Shown here: positions 48,784-59,611 of the stretch, in pieces
Position numbering within the stretch: the first letter of the stretch is position 1
Layout: every line of letters starts with the position of its first letter
Assembly: GCA_029817715.1 (NCBI GenBank)
Contig: JARUPY010000085.1
Coordinates: 5,890,001-5,954,000, forward strand
DNA: 64,000 nucleotides
Reading direction: 5' to 3'
Origin: Melastoma dodecandrum
Lineage: Eukaryota; Streptophyta; Magnoliopsida; Myrtales; Melastomataceae
Notes under the pieces: model-generated
What the model was told of the DNA's origin: nothing
Databases searched by the model: none
The model's input: only the letters and a program-made list of their open reading frames with translations
Made by a program: the position numbers and the translations under genes

Positions 48784-50583
48784 ATGTGCCGTGGTGGAAA
48801 TGGGAATCAGAGTGTTGGGGAATGTTCCAGCTCGACTTCGACGAGCAGTCACCCGGATGTCGAGGACGATCGGATGATTGCTCTAGTGTTGTCTGAGGAG
48901 TACGCGAAGGTTCATGATGGCTCTGTTGGTCGGCGGCTTACTAACCTCGCTTCCATGCCAGTAAGTTTTGTGCACGCATTCTAAGCAATGTGGGTGTCAT
49001 GTCTATTGCCATACTGATGCAGCAAGTTTCTCCGTCAATTCGCCATCCCTTAGAAATTTTGCGGATCATTGAATTGTTATATCCATTCAAGATTCAGCCT
49101 TGAATCTGATTTGTTCCTCTCCATGGGAGTTGCAGCACGTCCCGAGGATAAATTCCCGAATTCCTACTACGAATGATGCAAGTCTCGATCACCAGAGGCT
49201 TCTTGAGAGGTAACACTCTTCTTCCATTTGATTACGGAAATTGTACCTCCTAGTTGAAGAGACTGGAGATAATGCCTGCATTCCAGTGTCATGTCATCAA
49301 AATTCCGTTGATATCAGGTTCTGTATTCTTGCAGGCTGAATGTTTATGGCTTATGTGAAGTGAAAGTCTCTGGGGATGGAAATTGCCTAGTAAGTATCCT
49401 GGATAGATCAAATTAAGTTCCTGAAACCTTATAAGGTCAAACTGATTCTTTTTTCTTATTGCAGTTCCGAGCGCTATCAGACCAGATGTATCGGTCACCC
49501 GAGTATCACAAACATGTCAGGAAAGATATAGTAAAGCAGGTAAAAATTCACAGCTGTCTTGTGGTAACTCCGTGACTGCAAAAGTTTACGAAGGGCTGAT
49601 AATTTGGTACTACCAAGTATAACATAAACACATGAAATTGACAATTACGAGAAACTAAGCCCAGGGGTTAATTGTGTCAATTACAAGTTGGATGGAGTGA
49701 CTTACCAGAACCCTTACATATCCACTTACCTCCGTCTGTTCTTACTCCTAACAGCTCAAAAGCCACCGGTCATTGTACGAGGGTTATGTGCCGATGCGGT
49801 TCAAAACTTACTACAAGAAAATGGCGAAGTATGTCTTTCAAGTGCTGGGAAACTTTTTAACATGCATGAGATTTTGGATTTCTGTGCGTTGCTGACCTTT
49901 CCTATCATGTTCATCCTTGGACTATCCAGACTTGGCGAGTGGGGTGACCATGTCACCCTACAAGCAGCAGCTGATAAGGTATGAGGGAACTAGTCTAATT
50001 GTGCCCAGCCAATTATCTGCCTTGTGAACAATTGAAGAATGCTGCCATCGCTTCCCACTTTTGTCTTGTGGTTTTCGTATTGAGGGAAAATTTAATGTAT
50101 GCAGTTTGCAGCGAAGATCTGCCTCTTGACATCATTCAGAGACACATGCTTCATTGAGATAATGCCCCAACTTGGAGCCCCCCGACGAGGTTCGAACTAG
50201 ACAATTATGATTCCTTAAGCAAGCTTAATGGTCAAACTCAACTCGACGGATTTTACTTTATCTAAATTGCCCGATTTCATAAGTTCATAGGATATGAACT
50301 GCACTTCGGTGTTCCAGTGAGCACTCTCATCTCACGAGACACAACATAGCTCCATTTTTCTTGACCTTTGACAGTTTCTTTCTGCATTGCAGAGTTGTGG
50401 TTAAGTTTCTGGCGTGAAGTCCACTACAACTCGCTTTACGAACTCCGAGGTATTTTGGGTATATCCACAACTCTTGTTCCATTAAAGCATCGTAATGTAC
50501 TGTCAGCTTTATTTGAGTAGCCCTTCTGCTTTCCAGATGCCCCAGTCCAGCATAAACCAAAGAAGAAACACTGGTTGTTTTAG
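48784..50583 (+). CDS. OTU-domain deubiquitinating cysteine protease
   Basis: Nine exons: 48784-48960, 49136-49209, 49335-49389, 49465-49539, 49755-49828, 49930-49978, 50105-50189, 50393-50449 and 50537-50583, giving 230 aa. After a Ser-rich start the OTU domain begins at LNVYGLCEVKVSGDGNCLFR, with the catalytic Asp-x-x-Cys motif DGNC. It continues GYVPMRFKTYYKKMAKLGEW and GDHVTLQAAADKF, and ends with the histidine-bearing block REVHYNSLYELRDAP. The closing KPKKKHWLF is typical of the plant OTU9-12 group. These enzymes cleave ubiquitin chains. The 3' end faces the TyrRS gene. A leader intron is likely (donor near 48601, acceptor near 48770). A TTG two codons before the ATG is in frame but is not a likely start. 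Confidence 0.92.
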
Positions 50584-51253
50584 GACACCTTCTTTAAGCC
50601 TGCGGAGTACCAAAATGACAATGACATAAACCCAAGGACGATACAGCCTCGGAGCCCCTTCCATCCTCCACACAACCTAAACATGATATATGGGATGCAT
50701 GGCTGGTAGTTCACTGAACGAGCCATTCCTGGCAATGCACCTTGCTTTGCGCTTTCTGTTGTTCACCATTGTATATTATATTCAGTTGCATAGATATTCC
50801 ACACCAGTTATAGTTTGGACGTTTTACAGTAATACACGTTGAATGTATACAAACAGATATGGAAAATACATAATTCTTTATTGGAATACTGTATCGGCCT
50901 CCTACTACTACAGATCTCTTCAGACAGCTACTCTGCGCCATGTTTTAAGTCTCTGGAGTTCACATGATCTCCTGTTTCATCAATTGATTACATCTTCTGG
51001 TATATATTTGCTGGATTACCTCACTTTACCTTCTAGGGAAGCCTCTGTTGTTCCAACGGAGCACCTCATGAGATCAATCACACAAGATTTATGTGATACA
51101 GCAACCCATATAAGGGGAATGACAAACAATTCTTCACTACCAAAATCTCGAAAAATCGGCGGAGTGATACTCTGTGATACTTGTCTAAGAATAGAATGTT
51201 GGTGCATTAGATAAACTAACTGTTTTTCTGAAGCAGCATCTCATTGTGGAAGT

Positions 51254-52738
51254 TCAAGAAATCCGCACGACGACCTTGTTCTTTTTGCCTGCCGATAACA
51301 GCAGGACTTTCCCGTCGACAATATCGTCAGCCTCGATCTTACTCTCGGTATCCACTCTGCAGTTGTTGAGATAGAGGCCCCCTTGCTTTAACAGTCGACG
51401 AGCGGCCGATTTGCTCTCCAGCAAGCCAGATAAAACACATAGGTCAACAACAGAAGTATTCAAAACTTCATTGTAGGGCAAAGAATACGACGGCAAATCC
51501 TCGGCAATCCCTTCAATGGCCTTCCAATCCAATTTAGTCTCAGCACCGGGCCTCAACGCTTCCGTCGCCCTGAGCGCTTCCTGCAACCCCTCATCCCCAT
51601 GAACAAAGCGGGTGACTTCCTCAGCGAGCCTCCTCTGTGCGGTGTTTGGCACGTAGCCAGGTCTCTTCATATCCGCCTCCAGACTATCAATCTCCTCCAG
51701 GCCCAAGAAGGTCAAAACCTTGAGAAACTTAATCACGTCTGCATCAGGGACGTTGAAGAAGTATTGATAGAACTTGTACGGCGACAGCATGGATGGTGCA
51801 AGCCAGATCGCACCCTCCTCCGATTTCCCGAACTTGGTCCCATCATTCTTCAACAATAAGGGAAATGTCAACCCGTACACCCCTTCCGCCTGCAAGACCT
51901 TCCGGATGAGCTCGGTTCCAGCAGTGATGTTTCCCCACTGATCGCTTCCCCCAATCTGCACATTAATGCCCTCCTTCTCGAACAGGTACAAGAAATCGTA
52001 GCCCTGCAGGAGCTGATACGTGAACTCGGTGTAGCTCATCCCCTGCTCCGACTCGAGCCTCTTGCGCACGCTCTCCTTCCCCATCATCGTTCCGACCCTT
52101 GCAAACCTCCCAACCCTCTTCAAGAAATCAAGCAACCTAATATCCTTCCACCAATCATAATTATTCATTATCACAAACGAATCATCAGTCAAAGACTCGC
52201 AGCCGCGACTCCTCCCCAAAATCCCACTCACAACATCAGTAATCCCCAGCGTGTTCCTCTCCAGTGCCTCGGCGTCAAGCTCGGGCCTCTCGAGGCTCTT
52301 ACCGGAGGGATCCCCAATCCTAGCGGTGGCCCCACCGATCAACGCGACAGCCTTATGCCCGCAACGCTGGAACCACGACAGGACGATAATCCCTAGGAGG
52401 TTGCCGAGGTGGAGGCTCTCCGCAGTGGGGTCGAACCCGCAGTAGACACGGAAGTTCCGTCCGGAGGAGCAGGCAGCGCGGAGTTCGTCGCTGGTGACGG
52501 ATTCGAGGAGGCATCGTTCCTCAAGGACGTCGATAACGTTGCGACGAGCGGGCTCGGGGGGCGATTCGGGGGAGAGGACCGTGGGGTTTGGCGAGGACTG
52601 AAGGGAGGAGGAGGAGGTTAGGGATTTGAAGAAGGAGAAGGATGAGGAGGGCCTGATAGGGAGGATTGGTCTTCGGCAGCAGTGGAGGGAAGAGATCAGT
52701 AAGCTCCTTGCCGCCGCCGTTGTTGCTGCTACTGCCAT
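51254..52738 (-). CDS. Tyrosyl-tRNA synthetase, chloroplast/mitochondrial
   Basis: Single exon of 494 aa on the minus strand. About 65 Ser/Arg/Pro-rich residues form an organellar targeting peptide. The bacterial-type TyrRS catalytic domain follows: YCGFDPTAESLHLGNLLGI (HIGH-class motif HLGN), IGGATARIGDPSGKS, EFTYQLLQGYDFLYL, IGGSDQWGNITAGTELI (tyrosine and ATP pocket) and KFGKSEEGAIWL (KMSKS-class loop KFGKS). The last about 70 residues are an S4-like RNA-binding domain with LLKQGGLYLNNCRV. It charges tRNA-Tyr in plastids and mitochondria; the Arabidopsis counterpart is embryo-essential. No introns or breaks. The start ATG at 52738 is the first in frame and gives a normal targeting peptide. 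Confidence 0.96.
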   Translation of the reverse strand: MAVAATTAAARSLLISSLHCCRRPILPIRPSSSFSFFKSLTSSSSLQSSPNPTVLSPESPPEPARRNVIDVLEERCLLESVTSDELRAACSSGRNFRVYCGFDPTAESLHLGNLLGIIVLSWFQRCGHKAVALIGGATARIGDPSGKSLERPELDAEALERNTLGITDVVSGILGRSRGCESLTDDSFVIMNNYDWWKDIRLLDFLKRVGRFARVGTMMGKESVRKRLESEQGMSYTEFTYQLLQGYDFLYLFEKEGINVQIGGSDQWGNITAGTELIRKVLQAEGVYGLTFPLLLKNDGTKFGKSEEGAIWLAPSMLSPYKFYQYFFNVPDADVIKFLKVLTFLGLEEIDSLEADMKRPGYVPNTAQRRLAEEVTRFVHGDEGLQEALRATEALRPGAETKLDWKAIEGIAEDLPSYSLPYNEVLNTSVVDLCVLSGLLESKSAARRLLKQGGLYLNNCRVDTESKIEADDIVDGKVLLLSAGKKNKVVVRIS

Positions 52739-52894
52739 GTCCGAGGTTGTTTTGATAAAAAGAGACGGGAGTGGTCGTGGTCGTGTAAGGAGAAGAACAG
52801 CGGGCCTTTAGTTGTTGGCTTTCGGCCCATCACCACTGCTCACGTGTTGTAAATGATTATTGAAGTTTTGAGTGGAGAGATTATTAACGGGAGT

Positions 52895-53180
52895 TTTATA
52901 CGGAAATACGATTAATTTTAAAAAGATTTGTGAAATACAGTCTCAATTTCGTAAAATACGATTTTACCGAAGGGGTGCGTTTCCCTTAATTTAAAAGATG
53001 GCGCGTTTTCTCGGTCTACAATAGGAAGGGGAGGGTTCGGAATCCGGGCACCACATGAGGGTGCGGTTTTAAAACGCGCCCTCATGCAGGGGCGGGTTTG
53101 AACACTTGAAGAAATTCTCAAGTATTGGGGACCCCTTCCTGGCATACACAAGGGGCGGGTTTACTTCAATACTTAGTGAT
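52895..53180 (+). repeat. Left terminal inverted repeat
   Basis: Pairs with 54438-54768 in inverse orientation, with several indels. It contains its own hairpin: CATGAGGGTGCGGTTTT and AAAACGCGCCCTCATG at about 53053-53086. Confidence 0.75.
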
Positions 53181-53559
53181 TTCCCTCCGAGTCACCAATT
53201 GACATCGCAAACTCACACAATAACCTAACATCCTCATCATCACAAAATTTATGCCACAAGGATCATACGAAGGAACGAGATATCTATGACATATTTACAG
53301 CCTACTACCTTCGTTTAATCTCATTGCATTAACAATGACGCTTTCAAATTGCACATAGTCGAATCAGCACGTACCTTTATACGTTTTAATGGACCCATAT
53401 TATAACCTACTCCTTGATTACCATGAATAACCTTCCTATTTCCATACAACAACAAATGAACTTACGACATTGATACGTAAGATATTACTTACAATTTAGT
53501 GAATAACTTCTTCGAACTTTCAAATACCTGCAATAATTCGAAGCACAAACCATTAATTA

Positions 53560-53960
53560 TAAAACGTCAAATTATCATTGTTAAACTAATTTCAACCAAT
53601 TTCAAATAAACTCAACTCATCAACTAAATCCTAAATTGACATAATTTCAACTAAATACTAATTTTGACAACTTAATCATAAATTGACCTAATTTCAACCA
53701 ATTTTCGAAATTTGACATAATCTTAATCAAAACCAGTCATTTAACCTATTTCCAACCAAATACACTAATTTACCCTAACTTCAATAAAAAATCCTAAATC
53801 GACCTAAATGTAACACAACCCCTAAAATTACCTAAATTTACGCGAACAATCACCTAAAATAATCACCTAAATTAACTTAAACCTAATTTCAAGTAAAACC
53901 TAATTCCAATTAAAAAACATTCAACTAAAACCTAATTTCAACTACACATAATTTCACGGC
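53560..53960. repeat. AT-rich imperfect short-repeat block
   Basis: The phrase CCTAATTTCAACCAA, with variants such as AAATTGACCTAATTTC, recurs at irregular intervals of about 20-45 bp over roughly 400 bp. G is nearly absent from the plus strand. No open frame of note. Confidence 0.65.
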
Positions 53961-54109
53961 ATAAACGTAAATTAATTATCGAGACGAGAAAGCCATCGGC
54001 GGTAAAGGGCAGAGGACAGAGGGGGTGACAGGCGGAGGACGAAGGGCGGCGGTAAAAGGCGGAGGACGAAGGGCGTCGGTGTGAGGGCGGAGGGGGTTAC
54101 GGCATAAGG

Positions 54110-54300
54110 CTGGAGGACGAAGTATGCGAGGGGGTAGAAGGAGTAGCGGAGGACGAAGTATGGTCAGGGGAAGGCGGACGAAGGACGAAGTATGATCGGG
54201 GGAAGGCGGACGGAGGACGAAGTATGATCGGGGGAAGGCGGACGGAGGACGAAGTATGGTCAGGGGAAGGCGGACGAAGGACGAGGGCTCGGGCGTCTGA
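54110..54300 (+). repeat. 32 bp minisatellite
   Basis: Four to five tandem units of about 32 bp built from GGACGAAGTATGATCG and GGGGAAGGCGGACGGA, with variants GGTCAGG and GACGAAGG. Looser related purine-rich units run leftwards to about 53990. The apparent minus-strand protein here is only the translated repeat. Confidence 0.85.
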
Positions 54301-54437
54301 CATTTAGGGGTCGGGGGTCCGAGGTCGGGTTAGGGTTTGGGTAAAATGAATTCGGGGGTGGGGGACCCGACTTAAGCCATAAAGGGGGCGAGTTTTAAAA
54401 ATCCGTCCCCGGTTGGACACCGAAATCTTCCGACCCC

Positions 54438-54768
54438 ATTCCACGAATTCGCCCAAGTATTGAAGGGACGATTTATGAAAACCCGTCCCTTGTGTATGCC
54501 AGGAAGAGGTCCTCAACACTTGGAGAATTTCTCCTAGTGTTGGATGGATGGGTTTTAAACCCGCCCCTGCATGAGGGCGCGTTTTGAAACTGCACCCTCA
54601 TGCTGGGTTCCCATGCTGAGTAGGGGCGGGACGGATGGCTCATTTTGAAACCGCGCAACCACGCCCTCTTTGTAAATTGTAACGCGCCTCTACAGTAAAA
54701 TCATATTTTATAAAATTTAGATCGTATTTCTTAAATTTTTTTAAAATTAACGGTATTTTCGTACAAGT
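54438..54768 (-). repeat. Right terminal inverted repeat
   Basis: The inverse of the left TIR, slightly longer because the left copy lacks about 13 bp next to the TTCAATACTT phrase. It carries the same CATGAGGG hairpin phrase (about 54570-54605). Confidence 0.75.
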
Positions 54769-55072
54769 AAAGGCAAGGGGATATGGGTTTGACGTGTCCA
54801 AGTGAAAAGATAAGGAAGGGACAAGACGGCCACGTCGTCTCCGCATCAAACATTCTCCTCTGCTGCATATTCAAAATTCTAACAAACCCCAATTTTAAAT
54901 TTCGGACAAAATTACACTCTCCGGACAACCTTTGCTCGTCCTCATTAACCCAAACCCATTCCTCACCTGCGTTTTTTCTTGTGCAAGCGTTATTAACACT
55001 TTTTATGTTAACTTCCCCACGACATCATCCTTCCCGATTCAACTCGATCCCAAACTATTAAGCCAGACAAAC

Positions 55073-57443
55073 ATGATCGCCCTCAGAATCCGGCGTCACT
55101 CACCCCCCGCCGCCGCCGCCTCCTACCTCCGCTGCTTGATCGCTCCGCGTTCCGACCACCCTCCTCCGCCCGCTCAGTTCATCGCTCCACGGCGGCGTCC
55201 GGTGGCCTCCTTCGGTTTCATCCCCGGAGTCCCTCAGGTTTCGGAATCTATCAATGTGTTGTAGCCGGCGCATGCATGTCGTAGTTTCGCGATTAGGACG
55301 AATTGGCAGGGAACGGTGAGGGGTTTGTGCGGATTGCCGGCCTCGGTGGTGTAGTCCATGGAGGGAGCCGAGCTGTAGAATGTTGCTGCATGGTGTGTCT
55401 GCGCCAACGCATGGCGGGGAGTGCCTCTGCATCGATATCCTGTGATGAGCTTGTGACCTTATGTTTTCGCATTGTTTTGTGTTCAGTTAGGCATAGACTG
55501 TCTGTATACGGTGAGCGCACGTCGTTTCTCCAGTGTCACATTGGAAGATGTTCCCGTTCAGGGGATTGTTGACGTGCCACTGGCGCAGACAGGCGAGGGC
55601 ATCGCAGAATGCGAACTTATCAGGTGGTTTGTGCAGGAGGTTCGTGGTTTGCGTCGGCTTTCTTCCTTGCCTGTAATTCATGTGTTACATACTGCAAGGA
55701 TGCGCTTCGTTTGGTGGTGAGTGTGTTGATATTGCTTGTCAGGGTGATCTGATAGAAGAATTTCAACCACTCTGTGAAGTTCAGAGCGACAAAGCGACAG
55801 TTGAAATAACAAGCAGATACAAAGGCAAAATTTTGCAAATCACCTATGCTACTGGAGATATAGTGAAGGTAACGTTATCCAGTAGATTGATCTGGGTAAT
55901 GTTGGATGATGTTTATGCTTCTCTTGCTTCAGGTTGGGGAGACTCTTCTGAAGATGATTGTCGAGGACGGTCAGCTTCCAAGCCGGACAGCAGCCTACGA
56001 CAGCTTACCAACTCCAAGTTCTCCCACTTCTGAAACGTTAAAGACTAGAAAATGCGGAGTCCTATCGACTCCTGCTGTTCGAGGTCTTGCCAAAGAATAT
56101 GGGATAGACATTACTGATGTCCATGGTACTGGGAAAGATGGTCGGGTGTTGAGGGAAGATATCTTGAAATATGCCACTGACAGAGGCCTATTAGGGGAAA
56201 GTGCAGCTAATTCTAGCATCGGCCTTGAGTCGGGAGATCCAAGGACCCCACAAAATGCATCGACTGCTGTAGGACAGCTTCCCGAGGATGAGATAATTCC
56301 ATTGAGGTGATCCCTGCAACAGTCCCGTGTTTACCATATTATCTATCTTGATGGAGCTTGTTCCTCGGTTACTTTCAGGGGCTTCCAGCGAACGATGGTG
56401 AAGTCAATGTCGGTGGCTGCTAAAGTCCCACATTTTTATTATGTGGAAGAGATAAATTGCGACGCTTTGGTAGAGCTTAAAGCCTCTTTCCAGGAAAATA
56501 ACAAGGACAATAATGTGAAGCATACATTCCTCCCGCTTTTGGTGAAAGCACTTTCAATGGCTTTGAGGGAATATCCCTTGATGAACAGCTGCTTCAATGA
56601 AGACTCGCTGGAGGTTATCCTGAAAGGTAATAAAATGTCATGCTTCTTCTGCTGAATGCTGCTGAAATGCAATTTGTTTGGTGGAATTAAAACAAACACG
56701 CGAGTTCATGGGTTTATCTATTTCTGTGGCAGCTTCCCATAATATTGGCATTGCAATGGCTACTCCGACGGGTCTTGTGGTACCAAACATTAAGAATGTT
56801 CAGTCTCTTTCTATCTTGGAGGTAAGTACCACTTTCTTCACCATCTTTCTGCTCTTTTCAGAGTATTGATGTTTTCGGATGTCCATATCAGCTTGTAAGG
56901 CTTTTGTTGAATGAATGCCCAAAAGTGGCTTTTGCTAGGAACGACTTTAAACTATTGTTCCCTTCTCTAATCACAGTATGATGTTGCCTTATCCTGATGT
57001 GCTCAGATAACTAAGGAGCTGGCACGGTTGCAACATTGTGCGCTCAACAATAAACTCAACCTTGAAGATATATCCGGCGGAACTATAACCCTGAGCAACA
57101 TTGGATCGATAGGCGGAAAGTTCGGGTCCCCTATTCTCAACTTGCCTGAAGTTTCAATAATTGCCCTTGGGAGGATACAAAAGGCTGCAAACTTCACAGA
57201 GGATGGGGATGTTTACCCCGTATCCATGATGACTGTAAGCATATCCTATCTACTCTCCTTTGCTTTGGGGGATTACATTATGTTTTCAACATCAGGCAGG
57301 GTGATTTGTTTGGTTTCTGCTATTTTCAGGTGAATATAGGTTCAGATCACCGAGTTCTGGACGGGGCTACGGTTGCCAGGTTCTGTAACGAGTGGAAGCA
57401 ATACATAGAGAACCCCGAGTCGCTGCTGCTGCATCTAAGGTGA
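55073..57443 (+). CDS. BCE2: Branched-chain alpha-keto acid dehydrogenase E2 (dihydrolipoyl acyltransferase), mitochondrial
   Basis: Eight exons: 55073-55237, 55487-55639, 55743-55868, 55933-56306, 56379-56626, 56733-56821, 57007-57234 and 57330-57443, giving 498 aa. The Arg/Pro-rich first exon is a mitochondrial presequence. The lipoyl domain begins [18 protein letters not shown], with the lipoylated Lys in the SDKAT motif. The peripheral-subunit-binding domain has [16 protein letters not shown] and [14 protein letters not shown]. The acyltransferase core holds [54 protein letters not shown] and the catalytic DHRVLDGA. E2 passes the acyl group from branched-chain keto acids to CoA in Leu, Ile and Val breakdown, upstream of the MCC reaction for leucine. 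The first intron (249 bp) lies before the lipoyl domain. Exon 6 begins with Ala-Ser where Gly-Ser is more usual. Confidence 0.97.
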
Positions 57444-57827
57444 CTTTAGTTACACCAGGGTACCATAAAAGAGGGCTTGCTGCAAACCCCTCGCAAGCTT
57501 CCTTCATGTTGTTATATGCTTGTATTTATCAGTTCAACGTTTCTTGAAACATGAACAAATGGAGGAGAAAAAGATGCAAAAGATCACTGTCTTGTTGGTG
57601 GTGTCCTTTCTCCTGGCATTGATATTGTTATTATGACCATAATACAGACAGGGTTGATGAAAGGCCACAATGATTTGCACTGCAGAAGGAACATGTCAAC
57701 CTGGGCTGCTGTCCAGGACATTGACAAACAACTACATGGGATGCTGTCCAGAAAAGGGCAACTCAAACAAACAGCACAATACCATAAACCATTATGGTTC
57801 TATCCATAATAAGGCCACATCAATCAT

Positions 57828-58991
57828 CTAGACTCTAAGTATCTGCAGTTTTGATGAGAATGCTATCGCGACCCAGTCAGGCTGAGAGGAGCTCCACTGC
57901 AGCTGCTCAATTTCGGCTCCCGCAGTGTATGCAAGTATAGGATCCAGCCCTCCTTCAACCGGCTGACCCATTGTCGAGAGGTCCCAGATCAATGCCTGGG
58001 AGTCATCCCCTGCTGTACATATATGGCAAGAGCTGTGAGGGGCCCAAGCGATGGCGTTGACGCTGGCCTGGTGACGCTGGAGTTCCACCACGGGCATTGT
58101 TGGGAACCGAATGTCCAGGACGACGACCTTCGCACTGTCCATGATGATAGTCGCCATGTACCTAAAATTGAGGATCACGGGGAAGACTCAGAAACAAGGA
58201 AGATACAGATTCTGCGAGCACATGGAAGGCAAGGATTTTAACCTGGGATCCTGCTTATTCCAGCCGAGCCGTACGAGGGGGGTGTCTGGCTCAGAGCTCT
58301 CATAGATGATCGTGGAATGCTCCTTGTCCCTCAAATCGAAAACCCTAACCGAGCCGTCGGCTGACACGGAAGCGAAAACCCCGACTCCACCCCAGGCGAT
58401 GTCGTAGACCTCCTTATCATGAGCGATCAGCTGGGTATCGACAGCCTCGCGCTCGATATCCCAGATGGTGCATGTGGTATCGATGCTGGAGGTGCCGATA
58501 CGCTTGGGCTCGGCCTCATTCCAGTCGAAGGAGGTGAGGGGGCCGGAGAACTCGGAGTTCTTGTTGGAGTTGAGGAGGGAAAGGAGGGAGACCCCGGCAG
58601 GGGAGGACGACGAGGAATCAACGTCGTCAGAGATGCGCCAGACGCGGAGGAAGTCGGAGGAGGTAGCGAGGAGGTCGGGCTTGAGGGAGTCCTTGTCGGG
58701 GATGAAGGAGACCTTGGTGGGTGGGTAAGGGTGGTCGAAGGAGAGGTTCGGGTCGGGGAGGATGTCGCCGGTGGAGTCGTCGAGCTGGACGATCTCGACC
58801 CGGTTGGTGAAGTGGTCGAGGAGGGAGGCGATGGCGAGCCGATATTTCTTGTCCGGACGGACGCTCCAGTTCATTGCGTAGATGTGCCAGGGGGCTTCGT
58901 ATGTGTAGATCTCCGACCTCTTCTGGTGGTCGTCGGAGTTCGGCTCCTGCTGCTGCCCTTCTCCTCCTCCTCCTCCGCCACTCGCCGTCAT
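57828..58991 (-). CDS. LWD1: WD40 protein LWD1/AN11-type (clock-associated)
   Basis: Two exons on the minus strand, 58991-58243 and 58161-57828, giving 360 aa. After a Gly/Gln-rich start the protein reads [20 protein letters not shown], then WD repeats including [55 protein letters not shown] and [14 protein letters not shown], ending [11 protein letters not shown]. This is nearly identical to Arabidopsis LWD1/LWD2, which act with TCP factors at CCA1 and other clock genes. The close relative TTG1 works in epidermal and flavonoid control, but [16 protein letters not shown] and the end sequence suit LWD rather than TTG1. The single 81 bp intron falls between DPR and YMA. The 5' part is GC-rich. 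It is transcribed in the same direction as eRF1, 620 bp away. Confidence 0.93.
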
Positions 58992-59611
58992 CTCTCCGGG
59001 AGTGGGGATTTCTCCTTCTCACGCCGGCGGGGAGTCGAAGGATGATGACGCGGGCGGTGGCGGTGGTATTCCGTCCTTGGGAAGACTTTTCAGAGTTGGA
59101 CCGGGTAGAAATTGGGGTGGGGGCGGCTTTTTAAAGTGCTTATCACTCTTTATTGGATTATGTTAGGGCCTGTTTGGTTCTCACAAATTCACTCACCTTT
59201 TCCATTCCTGCTTATTGGTCTTTTGGTTTGTTTCACATTGACATTTGTTTATTCCTAGTTTATTTTCCTATATATGAACAAACAGGACATGGGAAACAAA
59301 TAAACGAGAAATTTGCGAATGACGAATCTATCTATGATCATTTTGTTTCTCTAAAGACCCACAATTAACATTATTCTACAATTGTCCCTACAGCTTGATC
59401 GAGTCCAAAGCAATGTGTATGTCCTGTCAAGAAAGGAAAGTAATCCAGCATCCAAGGTCAAAAACATAATGCCACAGCACAAAAGCAAACGGAGAGTCGA
59501 GATTGCCCTCCGGAAAATGGCACCCAAAAGCGTTCTTCGGCGACGCGAGAGTGTCTTCAGGAGGATGTGAGAGATAACGTACACTTTGAATTGTGTCGGA
59601 GCCAAATAAGC

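Larger units (their letters stand above)
52895..54768. mobile_element. Non-autonomous element with long terminal inverted repeats (Mutator-like or fold-back)
   Basis: The two ends, about 285-330 bp each, are diverged inverted copies. Both contain a TTAATTTTAAAAA-type outer part, then CATGAGGGTGC...GCGCCCTCATG, GCAGGGGCGGGTTT and CCTTCCTGGCATACACAAGG. Between them lie about 400 bp of AT-rich imperfect repeats and a 32 bp minisatellite, with no transposase-like frame. Long TIRs without coding capacity suggest a non-autonomous Mutator-like element or fold-back element. I could not define a clean target duplication, so the outer borders are uncertain by about 20 bp. Confidence 0.7.

Noticed and set aside
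50843..51214. 123-codon plus-strand open frame between the OTU and TyrRS genes
   Set aside because: No recognisable motif; it lies in the 3' regions of two convergent genes.
54097..54303. Minus-strand Pro/Ser-rich open frame
   Set aside because: It is the translation of the 32 bp minisatellite, not a gene.
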